Assembly: GCA_964437615.1 (NCBI GenBank) | Contig: CAYTHL010000039.1 | Span: forward strand, 1-7,479 | Source of the DNA: RGIG4790 sp964437615 | Lineage (GTDB): Bacteria > Bacillota > Clostridia > Christensenellales > UBA1242 | Direction of reading: 5' to 3' | Length of the DNA stretch: 7,479 nucleotides | Part shown: positions 1 to 5,784 of the stretch, piece by piece | Position numbering within the stretch: position 1 is the stretch's first letter | Layout: each line of letters starts with the position of its first letter | Position numbers and translations under genes: made by a program | Notes under the pieces: model-generated | Database searches by the model: none | The model's input: only the letters and a program-made list of their open reading frames with translations | Told to the model about the DNA's origin: nothing

Positions 1-187
1 AGATAAATCTAAAATCAGCCTAGATACAAACGTTACTGCCGACCTTGGTGCAGACTCGCTAGACCTAGTAGAAATTCTTATGACGCTAGAAGACGAGTTT
101 GGAGTGTCTATTCCAGACGAGGTTATCCCAGAGATTAAAACTGTAAAGCAAATTGTAGACTACATAGAAGCCAATAAAAAGAAATAA
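1..187 (+). CDS. acpP: Acyl carrier protein, C-terminal part (5' end outside window)
   Basis: This carries growing acyl chains on a phosphopantetheine arm during type II fatty acid synthesis in the cytoplasm. The reading frame starts at base 2 and gives 61 residues before TAA at 185-187. The core motif GADSLD is present, and its Ser (codon 56-58) is the expected attachment site for the 4'-phosphopantetheine arm. It is followed by the acidic helix II pattern LVEILMTLEDEFG and then the usual IPDE and IKTVKQIVDYI segments. The C-terminus is Lys-rich (NKKK). Full-length ACPs are about 75-80 residues, so roughly 15-20 N-terminal residues are missing to the left. No terminator lies directly after the stop; the nearest candidate is the hairpin at 421-445. 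A carrier protein of another pathway is possible, but the sequence is typical of the fatty-acid type. Confidence 0.9.
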   Translation, partial: DKSKISLDTNVTADLGADSLDLVEILMTLEDEFGVSIPDEVIPEIKTVKQIVDYIEANKKK

Positions 188-290
188 AAAGCAGATTAAT
201 ATATATTTCAAAATTCACTATTTAATAAAACCTTGTTTAAGCCATAATTGTGTCTACTAATCAACTTAATGAAATGTTTAACTTTTATTG

Positions 291-382
291 TTTAGTTTTT
301 CACTCAAAAATAATCCGAACGGGTAAAAACTTATCTTTTAGTTTTTCACTTAAAAATAATACAAATGGTTGGTGAAAAGTGA
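291..382. repeat. Tandem pair of 46-nt repeat units, also present inverted at 5846-5891
   Basis: Two units start with the identical 14-mer TTTAGTTTTTCACT, at 291-304 and 337-350, giving a period of 46 nt. After it, both continue with an AAAAATAAT block and a GG-containing segment. The second unit ends in GGTGAAAAG, so each unit is an imperfect palindrome (TTTTCAC against GTGAAAA). A third unit lies on the opposite strand at 5846-5891 and matches the first 34 bases of unit 1 with two mismatches. It could be a small dispersed repeat or a remnant of a MITE-like element; no target-site duplication is clear. Confidence 0.7.
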
Positions 383-413
383 ATAGTGAAAAACGAAGAG
401 TTAAAAGTACCAA

Positions 414-445
414 ACAAAAAAATCCAAACCATGCTGGCTTGGATT
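414..445 (-). terminator. Intrinsic terminator of tRNA-Leu(CAA), possibly bidirectional
   Basis: On the minus strand, 10 nt after the tRNA 3' end, AATCCAAGCCA pairs with TGGTTTGGATT (one G-U pair) around a GCA loop, followed by a run of T. On the plus strand the same hairpin is followed by ATTTTTG, so it could also stop transcripts coming from acpP. A flanking inverted repeat (CCAAACAAAAA type) lengthens the stem. Confidence 0.8.
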
Positions 446-454
446 ATTTTTGTT

Positions 455-541
455 TGGTGCCGGTGGTCGGGGTCGAACCGACACGAGGTTGCCCTCGCGG
501 GATTTTGAGTCCCGTGCGTCTGCCAATTTCACCACACCGGC
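455..541 (-). tRNA. tRNA-Leu (anticodon CAA)
   Basis: This is a class II tRNA decoding UUG codons. Read on the minus strand from 541 to 455, it has acceptor GCCGGTG pairing with CACCGGC, and an encoded ACCA end. The D arm is GTG/CGC with GG in the loop. The anticodon stem CGGGA/TCCCG encloses the loop CTCAAAA, with anticodon CAA complementary to bases 505-507. The long variable arm is GAGG-GCAA-CCTC, and the T arm is GTCGG-TTCGACC-CCGAC. All arms pair fully and the length is 87 nt. It has its own promoter at 558-586 and its own terminator. Confidence 0.97.
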
Positions 542-557
542 TTAAATCAACAAAGGT

Positions 558-586
558 ATGTTACCATATTTTGCAAAAAAAATCAA
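558..586 (-). promoter_or_regulatory. Promoter of tRNA-Leu(CAA)
   Basis: On the minus strand a -35 box TTGATT (581-586) is separated by exactly 17 nt from a -10 box TAACAT (558-563). TGG directly precedes the -10 box, giving an extended -10. The predicted start is a few bases before the tRNA 5' end. Confidence 0.75.
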
Positions 587-702
587 GCATATTTAATTAA
601 ATTCTATTATAATGGCTGTTTTATAAATTTTTACTCCCGTGTAGTTGCCGAATAATATTTTAAAAAGTTGGGCAAACTATAAGCAAATAGAGGAGGAAAT
701 TT

Positions 703-1224
703 ATGAAAAAATCCATATTTATGTTTGTTTTGTCAGCGTTTACGCTAGCCTTGGCGGTTGGGGTTAGTGCGTGTAACAACTCTAAAAATAGTTGTAAGGA
801 TATTCAGTTAATGGGCGCGGGCGACAGAATTCACGACTCGTACACCTTTGCAAACTCTGGGGTAGAACTTAAAGATGACGGAAACAACACTTTTACAATT
901 TCGGGCAGCGTAAGGTATTTGTCTAACCAAGCTGTTAAAGAAGAATTTAATATTGCCGAAGATGTAGACCATGTGGTTGCAATTAAGCTTAGCAACTGCG
1001 GCACAACAACCACTGTTGCCGACGAGGTAGAAATTAGTGTAAATGGTGTGCGCAACTATGATGCAGAGCATCTAAACGGCACAAATTACACATTTATTAT
1101 TCTAGAGGCGGCGCCTGGTTCTACCACCACAATAAGTGTTAAATGGAGCGCAGATAGCGATGCAAAAGAATACACCATTAAAATGGCAGAAAACTTACAA
1201 CTAAGAACTATCGACCAAGACTAA
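703..1224 (+). CDS. Orphan secreted lipoprotein, beta-rich, unknown function
   Basis: I do not recognise a family. The 173-residue product starts with a charged MKKS followed by a hydrophobic stretch (about residues 5-23). It ends in a lipobox VSAC with the lipidated Cys at position 24, so it should be anchored to the outer face of the membrane. The mature part is rich in Thr, Ser, Asn and Val with alternating hydrophobic residues, suggesting a small beta-sandwich. Two further Cys (31 and 99) could form a disulfide. Conserved-looking segments include YTFANSG, TFTISGSVRYL and TISVKW, but none matches a motif I know. The start is well supported by AGGAGG at 691-696, 6 nt before ATG. It stands alone, between a divergent tRNA and a strong terminator, so it is a single-gene unit. 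Confidence 0.85.
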   Translation: MKKSIFMFVLSAFTLALAVGVSACNNSKNSCKDIQLMGAGDRIHDSYTFANSGVELKDDGNNTFTISGSVRYLSNQAVKEEFNIAEDVDHVVAIKLSNCGTTTTVADEVEISVNGVRNYDAEHLNGTNYTFIILEAAPGSTTTISVKWSADSDAKEYTIKMAENLQLRTIDQD

Positions 1225-1242
1225 ACAAAAAATATTTATTTC

Positions 1243-1280
1243 AGTCGCCCACTAAAATTTATTTTAGGGGCGACTTTTAG
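1243..1280 (+). terminator. Strong intrinsic terminator after the lipoprotein gene
   Basis: AGTCGCCC (1243-1250) pairs with GGGCGACT (1268-1275). Inside it CTAAAAT (1252-1258) pairs with ATTTTAG (1261-1267) around a 2-nt loop, with only A1251 bulged. That is 15 paired bases, followed by TTTT and further T-rich sequence. It lies 18 nt after the lipoprotein stop. Confidence 0.9.
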
Positions 1281-1310
1281 TTGTTTGTTTTGCTTAATGT
1301 GTGGTATAAT
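1281..1310 (+). promoter_or_regulatory. Promoter of polA
   Basis: TTGTTT (1281-1286), an 18-nt spacer, then a perfect TATAAT (1305-1310) preceded by TGG, which makes an extended -10. Transcription would start near 1317, leaving a leader of about 177 nt before polA. It sits directly behind the lipoprotein terminator, so polA is its own unit. Confidence 0.7.
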
Positions 1311-1493
1311 TAATAATATAAAATTATTTTTTTACATTTGTTAAACAGCTTTATTGTAAACTTTTATCAATATTTTACAAAAATATAACTACTACCTTAA
1401 TTCTAAAAACTGCAAAAGTGACTATAAAAATGTAAAAAAAGGCGTCAAAACTGGCAAAATAGTCAAAATTTATTATTTTTTAGGAGAAATTTT
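1311..1493 (+). promoter_or_regulatory. Long A+T-rich polA leader
   Basis: No small gene is evident. The last third (1405-1477) resembles the stretch just upstream of the lytic transglycosylase (4308-4382). A 13-mer AAAAACTGCAAAA is identical, and further on GGCAAAA..GTCAAAA..TTT..ATTAT matches with small gaps, in the same order and spacing. GCGTCAAAACTGGCA (1442-1456) recurs with one base missing at 4211-4224. A ribosome binding site AGGAG (1482-1486) stands 7 nt before the polA ATG. Whether the leader regulates anything is unknown. Confidence 0.45.
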
Positions 1494-4028
1494 ATGAAAG
1501 AAAAATTTGTAATTATAGACGGTAATAGTTTGTTTTATAGGTCTTATTTTGCCTTGCCGCTGCTAAAAAATTCTACGGGAGAATATTCTAACGCTGTCTA
1601 TGGCTTTGCCATGCAAATTGTAAAAATAATTCATGACATTAACCCCAAATATATGGCGGTTGCGTTTGATGTAACCAAGCACACTTTTAGGCATGACATT
1701 TACGCTGATTACAAGGCACATCGCAAGCCTATGCCGCAAGAACTCTTTGACCAAATTGAACCTTTAAAGCAGATGCTAAAATATATGCACATAAAAATTT
1801 GTGAGCAGCCCAACATAGAGGGCGACGACATTGTCGGTACTCTTTGCAAAAAGTTTGATGGGGTAGAAAATATAATTTTGACGGGCGATCGTGACACTTT
1901 GCAATTAATTGACGACCACACTAAAGTGTATTTTACAAAAAAAGGCACTAGCGACATATATATTGTAGACGAAGATGTGCTTTTGCGAGATTTTAGCATT
2001 TCGCCTAGCCAAGTTGTAGATTTAAAGGCGCTTATGGGCGATGTGTCAGATAATATTCCGGGTGTTGCGGGCATAGGCCCAAAAACTGCCACCGAACTGC
2101 TTAAACAATACGGCAATTTGCAGGGCATATATAGCAATATACATAACATTAAGGGGCCTGTTAAAGATAAATTAATTAAAGATAAAGGCAATGCCTTTTT
2201 AAGCTATAATCTTGCCAAAATTAAAACTGATGTAGATATAGATTGCAAGCTTAAAGAATGCGAATTGGACTACCCATTTAATAGTGACGTCCGCAGTTTT
2301 TTTGAAAAGTACGAGTTTAAAACCCTACTAAAAAAGAGCGAAATTTTTGCAGAAGATATTGCCGAAATTTTGCCTACACAAACAAGGCAATTTTACATAA
2401 GAACTCAAAAAGAGTTTGAAAATATGCTAAATTTACTACAAAATGCACCCAAATTTGCGTTTTTTGAGTGCGACGATTTTTTGAGTTTTTCAGTTGGCGA
2501 AACCGAATATAAAATAGAAATCTATGGCGGAATGTTTATAGACCTTATGCCAGATATTTGGAAAAGTATTAAACCGCTGCTAGAAAGTGACAGGCAAAAA
2601 GTCTTATTTGATAGCAAAAAAATGCGGCATTATTTTGCAAAACTTGGAATTAATCTTGCAGACCCCGTTTTTGACGTGTCTATTGCTAGACATCTTGCCG
2701 AGGGCATTAGCGTAAAAAGCATAAACGAGGTTTACGAAGACGAGTACCAAAAGCAGACGCCAGCAACAATGCTGTTTTTACTAGCGGACGAGTACGAAAG
2801 CAAACTAACAAACTTTGGCATGAAAAATTTATACTACAATGTCGAACTGCCGCTAGCAAAGGTCTTGTACGATATGGAGCTAGATGGTTTTAAAATAGAT
2901 ATTGCAGTTCTCGAAAATTTGTCTGCAAAATATAAAGCCGAACTTGCCATGCTAGAGACTCAAATTTGCGAGCTATGCGGTCAAAAATTTAATGTAAATA
3001 GTCCAAAACAGTTGTCTGAAGTTTTGTATGGCAAGCTTAATTTACCGCATAATCGTAAACAGTCTACAACAGCCGAAAATTTGGAGTCGATTGCAGACAG
3101 TCACCCAGTAGTGCCGCTAATTTTGCGATACAGAAAAATTGCCAAGCTAAACAGCACATATATTGACGGCTTTAGGCCGCATATAGACGCCAGTGGGCTA
3201 GTTCACACCAGATTTAATCAAACACTAACCACCACGGGTAGACTTTCTAGCGTTGAGCCAAATCTGCAAAATATTCCAACTCGCAGCGAGGAGAATAAGG
3301 CGGTGCGGTCTATGTTTATCGCCCGCAGCAAGCAGCATATTTTGGTGGATGCCGATTATAGTCAAATAGAACTTAGGTTGCTTGCTCATTTAAGCGAAGA
3401 TGAATTTTTTGTAAACGCCTTTAACTCTGGCGAAGACATTCATACCAGCACGGCAAGTATGGTTTTTGGCGTGGACAAAAAGGATGTCACCGACGAGATG
3501 CGCCGCACAGCAAAAGTGGTTAATTTTGGCATAATTTATGGCATTGGCGAGCATAGGCTTGCTGCCGACTTAAAAACTAGCACTAAGCAAGCGCGCGAAT
3601 ATATAGATAATTTTTACAATTCTCACCCAAAAGTTAAAGAGTTTTTGGAAGGCGCCGTAAAAATCGCCAAAGAAACGGGCAGAGTTTCAACCATTCTTGG
3701 TCGCTCCCGCCGCATGTTGGACATTAACAGCAGCAACGGAATTATCAGAAGTGGTGCAGAGCGAGCTAGTCAAAACATGCCGCTGCAAGGCTCGGCTGCA
3801 GATATTGTAAAGATTGCCATGGTTAGCGTAAGTCAAAAACTAAAGGAGCAAGGCTTAAAAGCCAAACTAATTTTGCAGGTGCATGACGAACTTATTATAG
3901 ATTGCCCAATAGCTGAGCGCAAGCAAGTAGAAACTTTGGTTGCCGACTGTATGCAAAACGCTTATCAACTAATTGTTCCACTGATAGTGGATGTTAAGAG
4001 TGCTTACCGTTGGAGCGATGCCCACTAG
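1494..4028 (+). CDS. polA: DNA polymerase I (5' nuclease plus polymerase, proofreading site lost)
   Basis: It fills gaps and removes RNA primers and damaged strands during replication and repair. The 844 residues match the size of Gram-positive PolA. The N-terminal 5' nuclease (about 1-290) shows IDGNSL (D9), HRKPMP, EGDD (E109, D111, D112), TGDRD (D132, D134) and GDVSDNIPG (D183, D186), followed by a helix-hairpin-helix GIGPKTA. The middle segment (about 315-470) has the 3'-5' exonuclease fold position, but the acidic DxE of motif I is FFECDD (F324-D328) and the later catalytic Asp are also missing, so no proofreading is expected, as in Bacillus and Taq enzymes. The polymerase domain has TTGRLSS, PNLQNIP, motif A DYSQIELR (D621), motif B with K674, F678 and Y682, and motif C VHDE (D798). 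Spacing D621-K674-Y682 equals that of Taq. The start follows AGGAG with a 7-nt gap. Confidence 0.98.
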   Translation: MKEKFVIIDGNSLFYRSYFALPLLKNSTGEYSNAVYGFAMQIVKIIHDINPKYMAVAFDVTKHTFRHDIYADYKAHRKPMPQELFDQIEPLKQMLKYMHIKICEQPNIEGDDIVGTLCKKFDGVENIILTGDRDTLQLIDDHTKVYFTKKGTSDIYIVDEDVLLRDFSISPSQVVDLKALMGDVSDNIPGVAGIGPKTATELLKQYGNLQGIYSNIHNIKGPVKDKLIKDKGNAFLSYNLAKIKTDVDIDCKLKECELDYPFNSDVRSFFEKYEFKTLLKKSEIFAEDIAEILPTQTRQFYIRTQKEFENMLNLLQNAPKFAFFECDDFLSFSVGETEYKIEIYGGMFIDLMPDIWKSIKPLLESDRQKVLFDSKKMRHYFAKLGINLADPVFDVSIARHLAEGISVKSINEVYEDEYQKQTPATMLFLLADEYESKLTNFGMKNLYYNVELPLAKVLYDMELDGFKIDIAVLENLSAKYKAELAMLETQICELCGQKFNVNSPKQLSEVLYGKLNLPHNRKQSTTAENLESIADSHPVVPLILRYRKIAKLNSTYIDGFRPHIDASGLVHTRFNQTLTTTGRLSSVEPNLQNIPTRSEENKAVRSMFIARSKQHILVDADYSQIELRLLAHLSEDEFFVNAFNSGEDIHTSTASMVFGVDKKDVTDEMRRTAKVVNFGIIYGIGEHRLAADLKTSTKQAREYIDNFYNSHPKVKEFLEGAVKIAKETGRVSTILGRSRRMLDINSSNGIIRSGAERASQNMPLQGSAADIVKIAMVSVSQKLKEQGLKAKLILQVHDELIIDCPIAERKQVETLVADCMQNAYQLIVPLIVDVKSAYRWSDAH

Positions 4029-4155
4029 TTTTTTGCTTATCTTTTAGCGCACAACTGTGTTGCAAAGTCAAATACGGCAGTCATTTACGCCAAGTAAACT
4101 CCTGCTGTATTTTTTGTTTGCGCCTTGTTGTGCATCTAAAATCTAAGCAAAAAAC
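4028..4155 (+). repeat. 128-nt extended hairpin starting at the polA stop codon
   Basis: The arms pair over nearly the whole element. GTTTTTTGCTTA (4028-4039) pairs perfectly with 4144-4155, TTTTAG (4042-4047) with 4136-4141, GCACAAC (4049-4055) with 4127-4133, and GCAAA (4062-4066) with 4117-4121. The terminator hairpin listed separately forms the tip. Only short internal loops interrupt it. It may be simply a large transcript end, a processed stable RNA, or a MITE-like insertion; its ends show no obvious target duplication. Confidence 0.7.
4070..4116 (+). terminator. Intrinsic terminator of polA (core of the long hairpin)
   Basis: AAATACGGCAG (4070-4080) pairs with CTGCTGTATTT (4102-4112) with one G-U pair. 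Inside, TTTAC (4084-4088) pairs with GTAAA (4094-4098) across a small symmetric internal loop, with a 5-nt loop GCCAA. The descending arm runs into TTTTTTG, the typical U-tract. It lies about 40 nt after the polA stop. Confidence 0.8.
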
Positions 4156-4380
4156 CGAGTGTAAGTTTGGGAACTTGTAAAATTCAAGAAATTTATTTTT
4201 AGAAAAAATTGCGTCAAACTGGCAGTCCACAACCCCTCATTTAGGTTTACTAAAATCGCGGCGGTTAAAATTAACAATGTGGGTAATGCTTATTTTACTG
4301 CTTTTTAAAAAACTGCAAAATTGTGTGATAAAATAGTGAAAAATGCTATTAAAACGGGCAAAAGTGTCAAAAATTTTATT
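4156..4380 (+). promoter_or_regulatory. Upstream region of the lytic transglycosylase gene with candidate promoter
   Basis: No gene is seen here; in particular there is no trace of coaE. A candidate promoter is TTAACA (4271-4276), a 17-nt spacer, then TTTACT (4294-4299), which would start transcription near 4306. The following 4308-4382 resembles the polA leader. GCGTCAAACTGGCA at 4211-4224 recurs from that same leader. Confidence 0.35.
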
Positions 4381-4893
4381 ATGAGGCGATTTTTGGTTTG
4401 GCTAATTGCATCGGTTGCGGCGGCTTTGGTTTGTGTTTGCGGAGTGCTGTTTTGGGTGGTTTGGCCGCTAAAATACATGCAGCAAATTATAGATTATTCG
4501 GCTAAATACAATTTAGATGCGGCGCTTGTTGCAGCCGTCATTTGTACCGAGAGCAGATTTAAACCAAACAGCACATCATCAAGTGGTGCATGCGGGCTTA
4601 TGCAACTTATGCCCAGTACTTTTAGTTGGGTGGAGTCGCAGCTTGGCGAGCAAGGTAAAGATATTTATAATGTTGAAACAAATATAAATTATGGTTGTTA
4701 CTATTTAAGCTATCTTATTTACAAGTATGGCAACTTGGTCTATGCGCTGGCGTGTTACAATGCCGGTGAGGGGGTTGTTTGCACTTGGGGCGAAGCCGAA
4801 AACTTTACAGTAGAAAAAATAAGGTATAGCGAAACTAAAAATTATGTTAAGCGAGTTTGTAGGCTAAAAAGGCTATATATGGCAAGGTTTTAG
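4381..4893 (+). CDS. Membrane-anchored lytic transglycosylase (SLT domain)
   Basis: It cleaves the MurNAc-GlcNAc bond of peptidoglycan, forming 1,6-anhydro-MurNAc, at the outer face of the membrane. The 170 residues start with MRRF and a long hydrophobic segment (about 4-28) that acts as a signal anchor. The SLT domain shows all family 1 signatures in order: ALVAAVICTESRF with catalytic Glu57, SGACGLMQLMP (about 68-78), NINYGCYYLSYL (about 101-112) and YNAGEG (126-131). There is no Shine-Dalgarno site upstream of this ATG. In-frame TTG (4321) or GTG (4336) starts would add a basic tail of up to 20 residues, but that stretch resembles the non-coding polA leader and also lacks a binding site, so ATG 4381 is preferred. 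In many Clostridia this gene follows polA and coaE; here coaE is absent. Confidence 0.9.
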   Translation: MRRFLVWLIASVAAALVCVCGVLFWVVWPLKYMQQIIDYSAKYNLDAALVAAVICTESRFKPNSTSSSGACGLMQLMPSTFSWVESQLGEQGKDIYNVETNINYGCYYLSYLIYKYGNLVYALACYNAGEGVVCTWGEAENFTVEKIRYSETKNYVKRVCRLKRLYMARF

Positions 4894-4934
4894 CAAATCT
4901 GTTTTAATTAGGTTGAATTTTTGTTTGTAAACAA

Positions 4935-4964
4935 TTGACAAAATGGCATACATAGATGTACAAT
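4935..4964 (+). promoter_or_regulatory. Near-consensus promoter for the 116-residue protein gene
   Basis: A perfect -35 TTGACA (4935-4940) is followed after 18 nt by TACAAT (4959-4964). Transcription would start near 4971 and give a leader of about 33 nt. Just upstream, TTGTTT-GT-AAACAA (4921-4934) is a 14-nt palindrome that could bind a dimeric regulator; this last point is a guess. Confidence 0.75.
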
Positions 4965-5003
4965 AAATAAACTAGGGCGAAAGTTTTAGTAAAAGGTGGG
5001 CAA

Positions 5004-5354
5004 ATGCAAAATTATCAGTTAGAAGTTTCAGATAAGTTTTATAATCAGTTGCAGCAAGGTGCCAAAAAGGGCATAATCTTGCCTAATAGCGGCGAGTACA
5101 AAAACTACAAGGTTGGCAATCAAATAGAAATCACTTGCAAAGACCAGCCCGACGCCAAAATGACCATGAAGGCGGCGCACCTTTACTATTTTGAAACAGT
5201 ACTAGAGGCGCTAAACATGATGGGCAAAAAGAAACTGGGGTATCCTCAAAGCCTTACAAGTACGCAAATAGAAGACAGGTTGCTTGCAATCTACGGCACA
5301 AAATCTATTTTGGGCAGAGGCGTTTTGGTGCTAGAAGTAGCCAAACCAAAATAA
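5004..5354 (+). CDS. Small protein, possibly ASCH/PUA-like domain
   Basis: The 116-residue product has no signal peptide or membrane segment, so it is likely cytoplasmic. Its layout recalls ASCH domains: an opening strand and helix ending in FYNQLQQGAKKG, then YKVGNQIEITC in the place of the family's VGD.I.F strand, then a strand and helix AAHLYYFETVLEALNMMG in the place of the v..Y.sf.emL segment, and a closing strand GRGVLVLEV. ASCH proteins are thought to bind RNA or modified nucleosides. However, the usual GKKT.E.R motif is not intact (GAKKGIIL), so the assignment rests on pattern only. The start is supported by AGGTGGG (4994-5000) close before ATG and by a good promoter. No terminator follows, and the tRNA-like array starts about 75 nt downstream. 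Confidence 0.7.
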   Translation: MQNYQLEVSDKFYNQLQQGAKKGIILPNSGEYKNYKVGNQIEITCKDQPDAKMTMKAAHLYYFETVLEALNMMGKKKLGYPQSLTSTQIEDRLLAIYGTKSILGRGVLVLEVAKPK

Positions 5355-5368
5355 CTAGGCACTTTTAT

Positions 5369-5397
5369 TTGTCGATGTATAGCAAGTGGTGTATACC
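5369..5397 (+). promoter_or_regulatory. Candidate promoter upstream of the tRNA-like array
   Basis: TTGTCG (5369-5374), a 17-nt spacer, then TATACC (5392-5397). Each box matches consensus at four of six positions. It would give a start near 5404 and a 55-nt leader before the first tRNA-like unit. No better promoter lies nearer to that unit. Confidence 0.3.
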
Positions 5398-5459
5398 TTA
5401 AAACTGCTTATGTGGTTTACTTGGCTAAACACTTGTGGCGCAAGCAAAGAATTTAATAT

Positions 5460-5547
5460 GCGGACGTGGCGGAATTGGCATACGCGCTTTGGCTTTGGAT
5501 CCTGTGGTAGCAATACTGTGCAGGTTCAACTCCTGTCGTCCGCACCA
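5460..5547 (+). tRNA. tRNA-Leu-like gene with abnormal anticodon arm (possible pseudo-tRNA)
   Basis: This is a class II body of 88 nt. Acceptor GCGGACG pairs with CGTCCGC and is followed by ACCA. The D arm GCG/CGC has the usual TTGGCA loop, the variable arm GGTA-GCAA-TACT pairs, and the T arm GCAGG-TTCAACT-CCTGT pairs. Between the D stem and the variable arm, though, the sequence is one base too long and contains a CTTTGG-CTTTGG direct duplication. No 5-bp stem with a 7-base loop forms; reading CTTTGGA as the loop would put TTG (Gln) in the anticodon but leaves only G30-C40 as a Watson-Crick pair in its stem. It is therefore either a dead tRNA-Leu copy or a tRNA-like element with another role. 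The body is otherwise like clostridial tRNA-Leu. Confidence 0.6.
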
Positions 5548-5587
5548 TAACAAAAACACTTGTGGCGCAAGCAAAAAAATTTAATAT

Positions 5588-5632
5588 GCGGACGTGGCGG
5601 AATTGGCATACGCGCTTTGGCTTTGGATCCTG
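5588..5632 (+). tRNA. 5' half of a second tRNA-Leu-like unit, cut by the assembly gap
   Basis: These 45 nt are identical to the first half of the unit at 5460, including the same anomalous CTTTGG duplication. The duplication of the unit therefore came after that change, or the copies have been homogenised. Confidence 0.55.
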
Positions 5633-5732
5633 NNNNNNNNNNNNNNNNNNNNNNNNNNNNNNNNNNNNNNNNNNNNNNNNNNNNNNNNNNNNNNNNNNNN
5701 NNNNNNNNNNNNNNNNNNNNNNNNNNNNNNNN
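5633..5732. other. Assembly gap of 100 N
   Basis: Exactly 100 Ns, the conventional size for a gap of unknown length. It sits at the same point of the repeat unit on both sides (CCTG before, TGGTAG after, continuous in the intact unit). This is what a tandem repeat too long to resolve would produce. Confidence 0.98.
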
Positions 5733-5775
5733 TGGTAGCAATACTGTGTAGGGCGGGCTCTTGTTATCCGCACCA
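5733..5775 (+). pseudogene. Decayed 3' half of a terminal tRNA-Leu-like unit
   Basis: It starts with the same variable arm (TGGTAGCAATACTGTG) and ends in CCGCACCA, but the part between has degraded. The T loop is GCGGGCT instead of TTCAACT, and the 3' acceptor strand TATCCGC no longer pairs fully with GCGGACG. It cannot be a working tRNA as read. If the gap contains more units, its 5' half is inside the gap. Confidence 0.7.
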
Positions 5776-5784
5776 AGCAAAAAC

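Larger units (their letters stand above)
188..454. other. Intergenic stretch between acpP and tRNA-Leu
   Basis: I see no gene here. The first 90 bases are A+T-rich and featureless. From about 291 it holds a tandem 46-nt repeat, and at 421-445 a terminator hairpin. The open frame at 379-600 on the plus strand runs through the tRNA antisense to it and is not a gene. Confidence 0.6.
5430..5775 (+). repeat. Tandem array of tRNA-Leu-like units (period 127-128 nt), interrupted by gap
   Basis: Each unit has about 30 nt of spacer beginning CACTTGTGGCGCAAGC (5430 and 5557), a short A-rich run ending TTTAATAT, and then an 88-nt tRNA-like sequence. The visible part of the second unit is identical to the first from its tRNA 5' end to the gap. 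The gap cuts it after 45 nt, and the sequence after the gap supplies exactly the other 43 nt, so a whole number of units may be missing. CTTG/CAAG in the spacer forms a small hairpin. Confidence 0.85.

Noticed and set aside
379..600. Plus-strand open frame of 73 codons across the tRNA-Leu
   Set aside because: It reads antisense through the tRNA and gives the familiar false peptide VGVEPTRGCP; no ribosome binding site.
608..613. TATAAT as -10 box of a lipoprotein promoter
   Set aside because: No acceptable -35 box or TGn extension on the plus strand. The lipoprotein must have a promoter in 601-702, but I cannot place it.
808..1071. Minus-strand frames opposite the lipoprotein gene
   Set aside because: They are shadows of a gene with a clear signal peptide and ribosome binding site on the other strand.
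1340..1400. DnaA boxes or origin-like sequence in the polA leader
   Set aside because: The TTATCAATA-like strings do not fit the DnaA box, and the region is just A+T-rich.
1563..2191. Minus-strand frames opposite polA
   Set aside because: They lie wholly within polA, whose domains are intact, and have no start signals.
5430..5775. CRISPR array
   Set aside because: Units are far too long, and the repeated part is a tRNA-like sequence with conserved, not variable, spacers.
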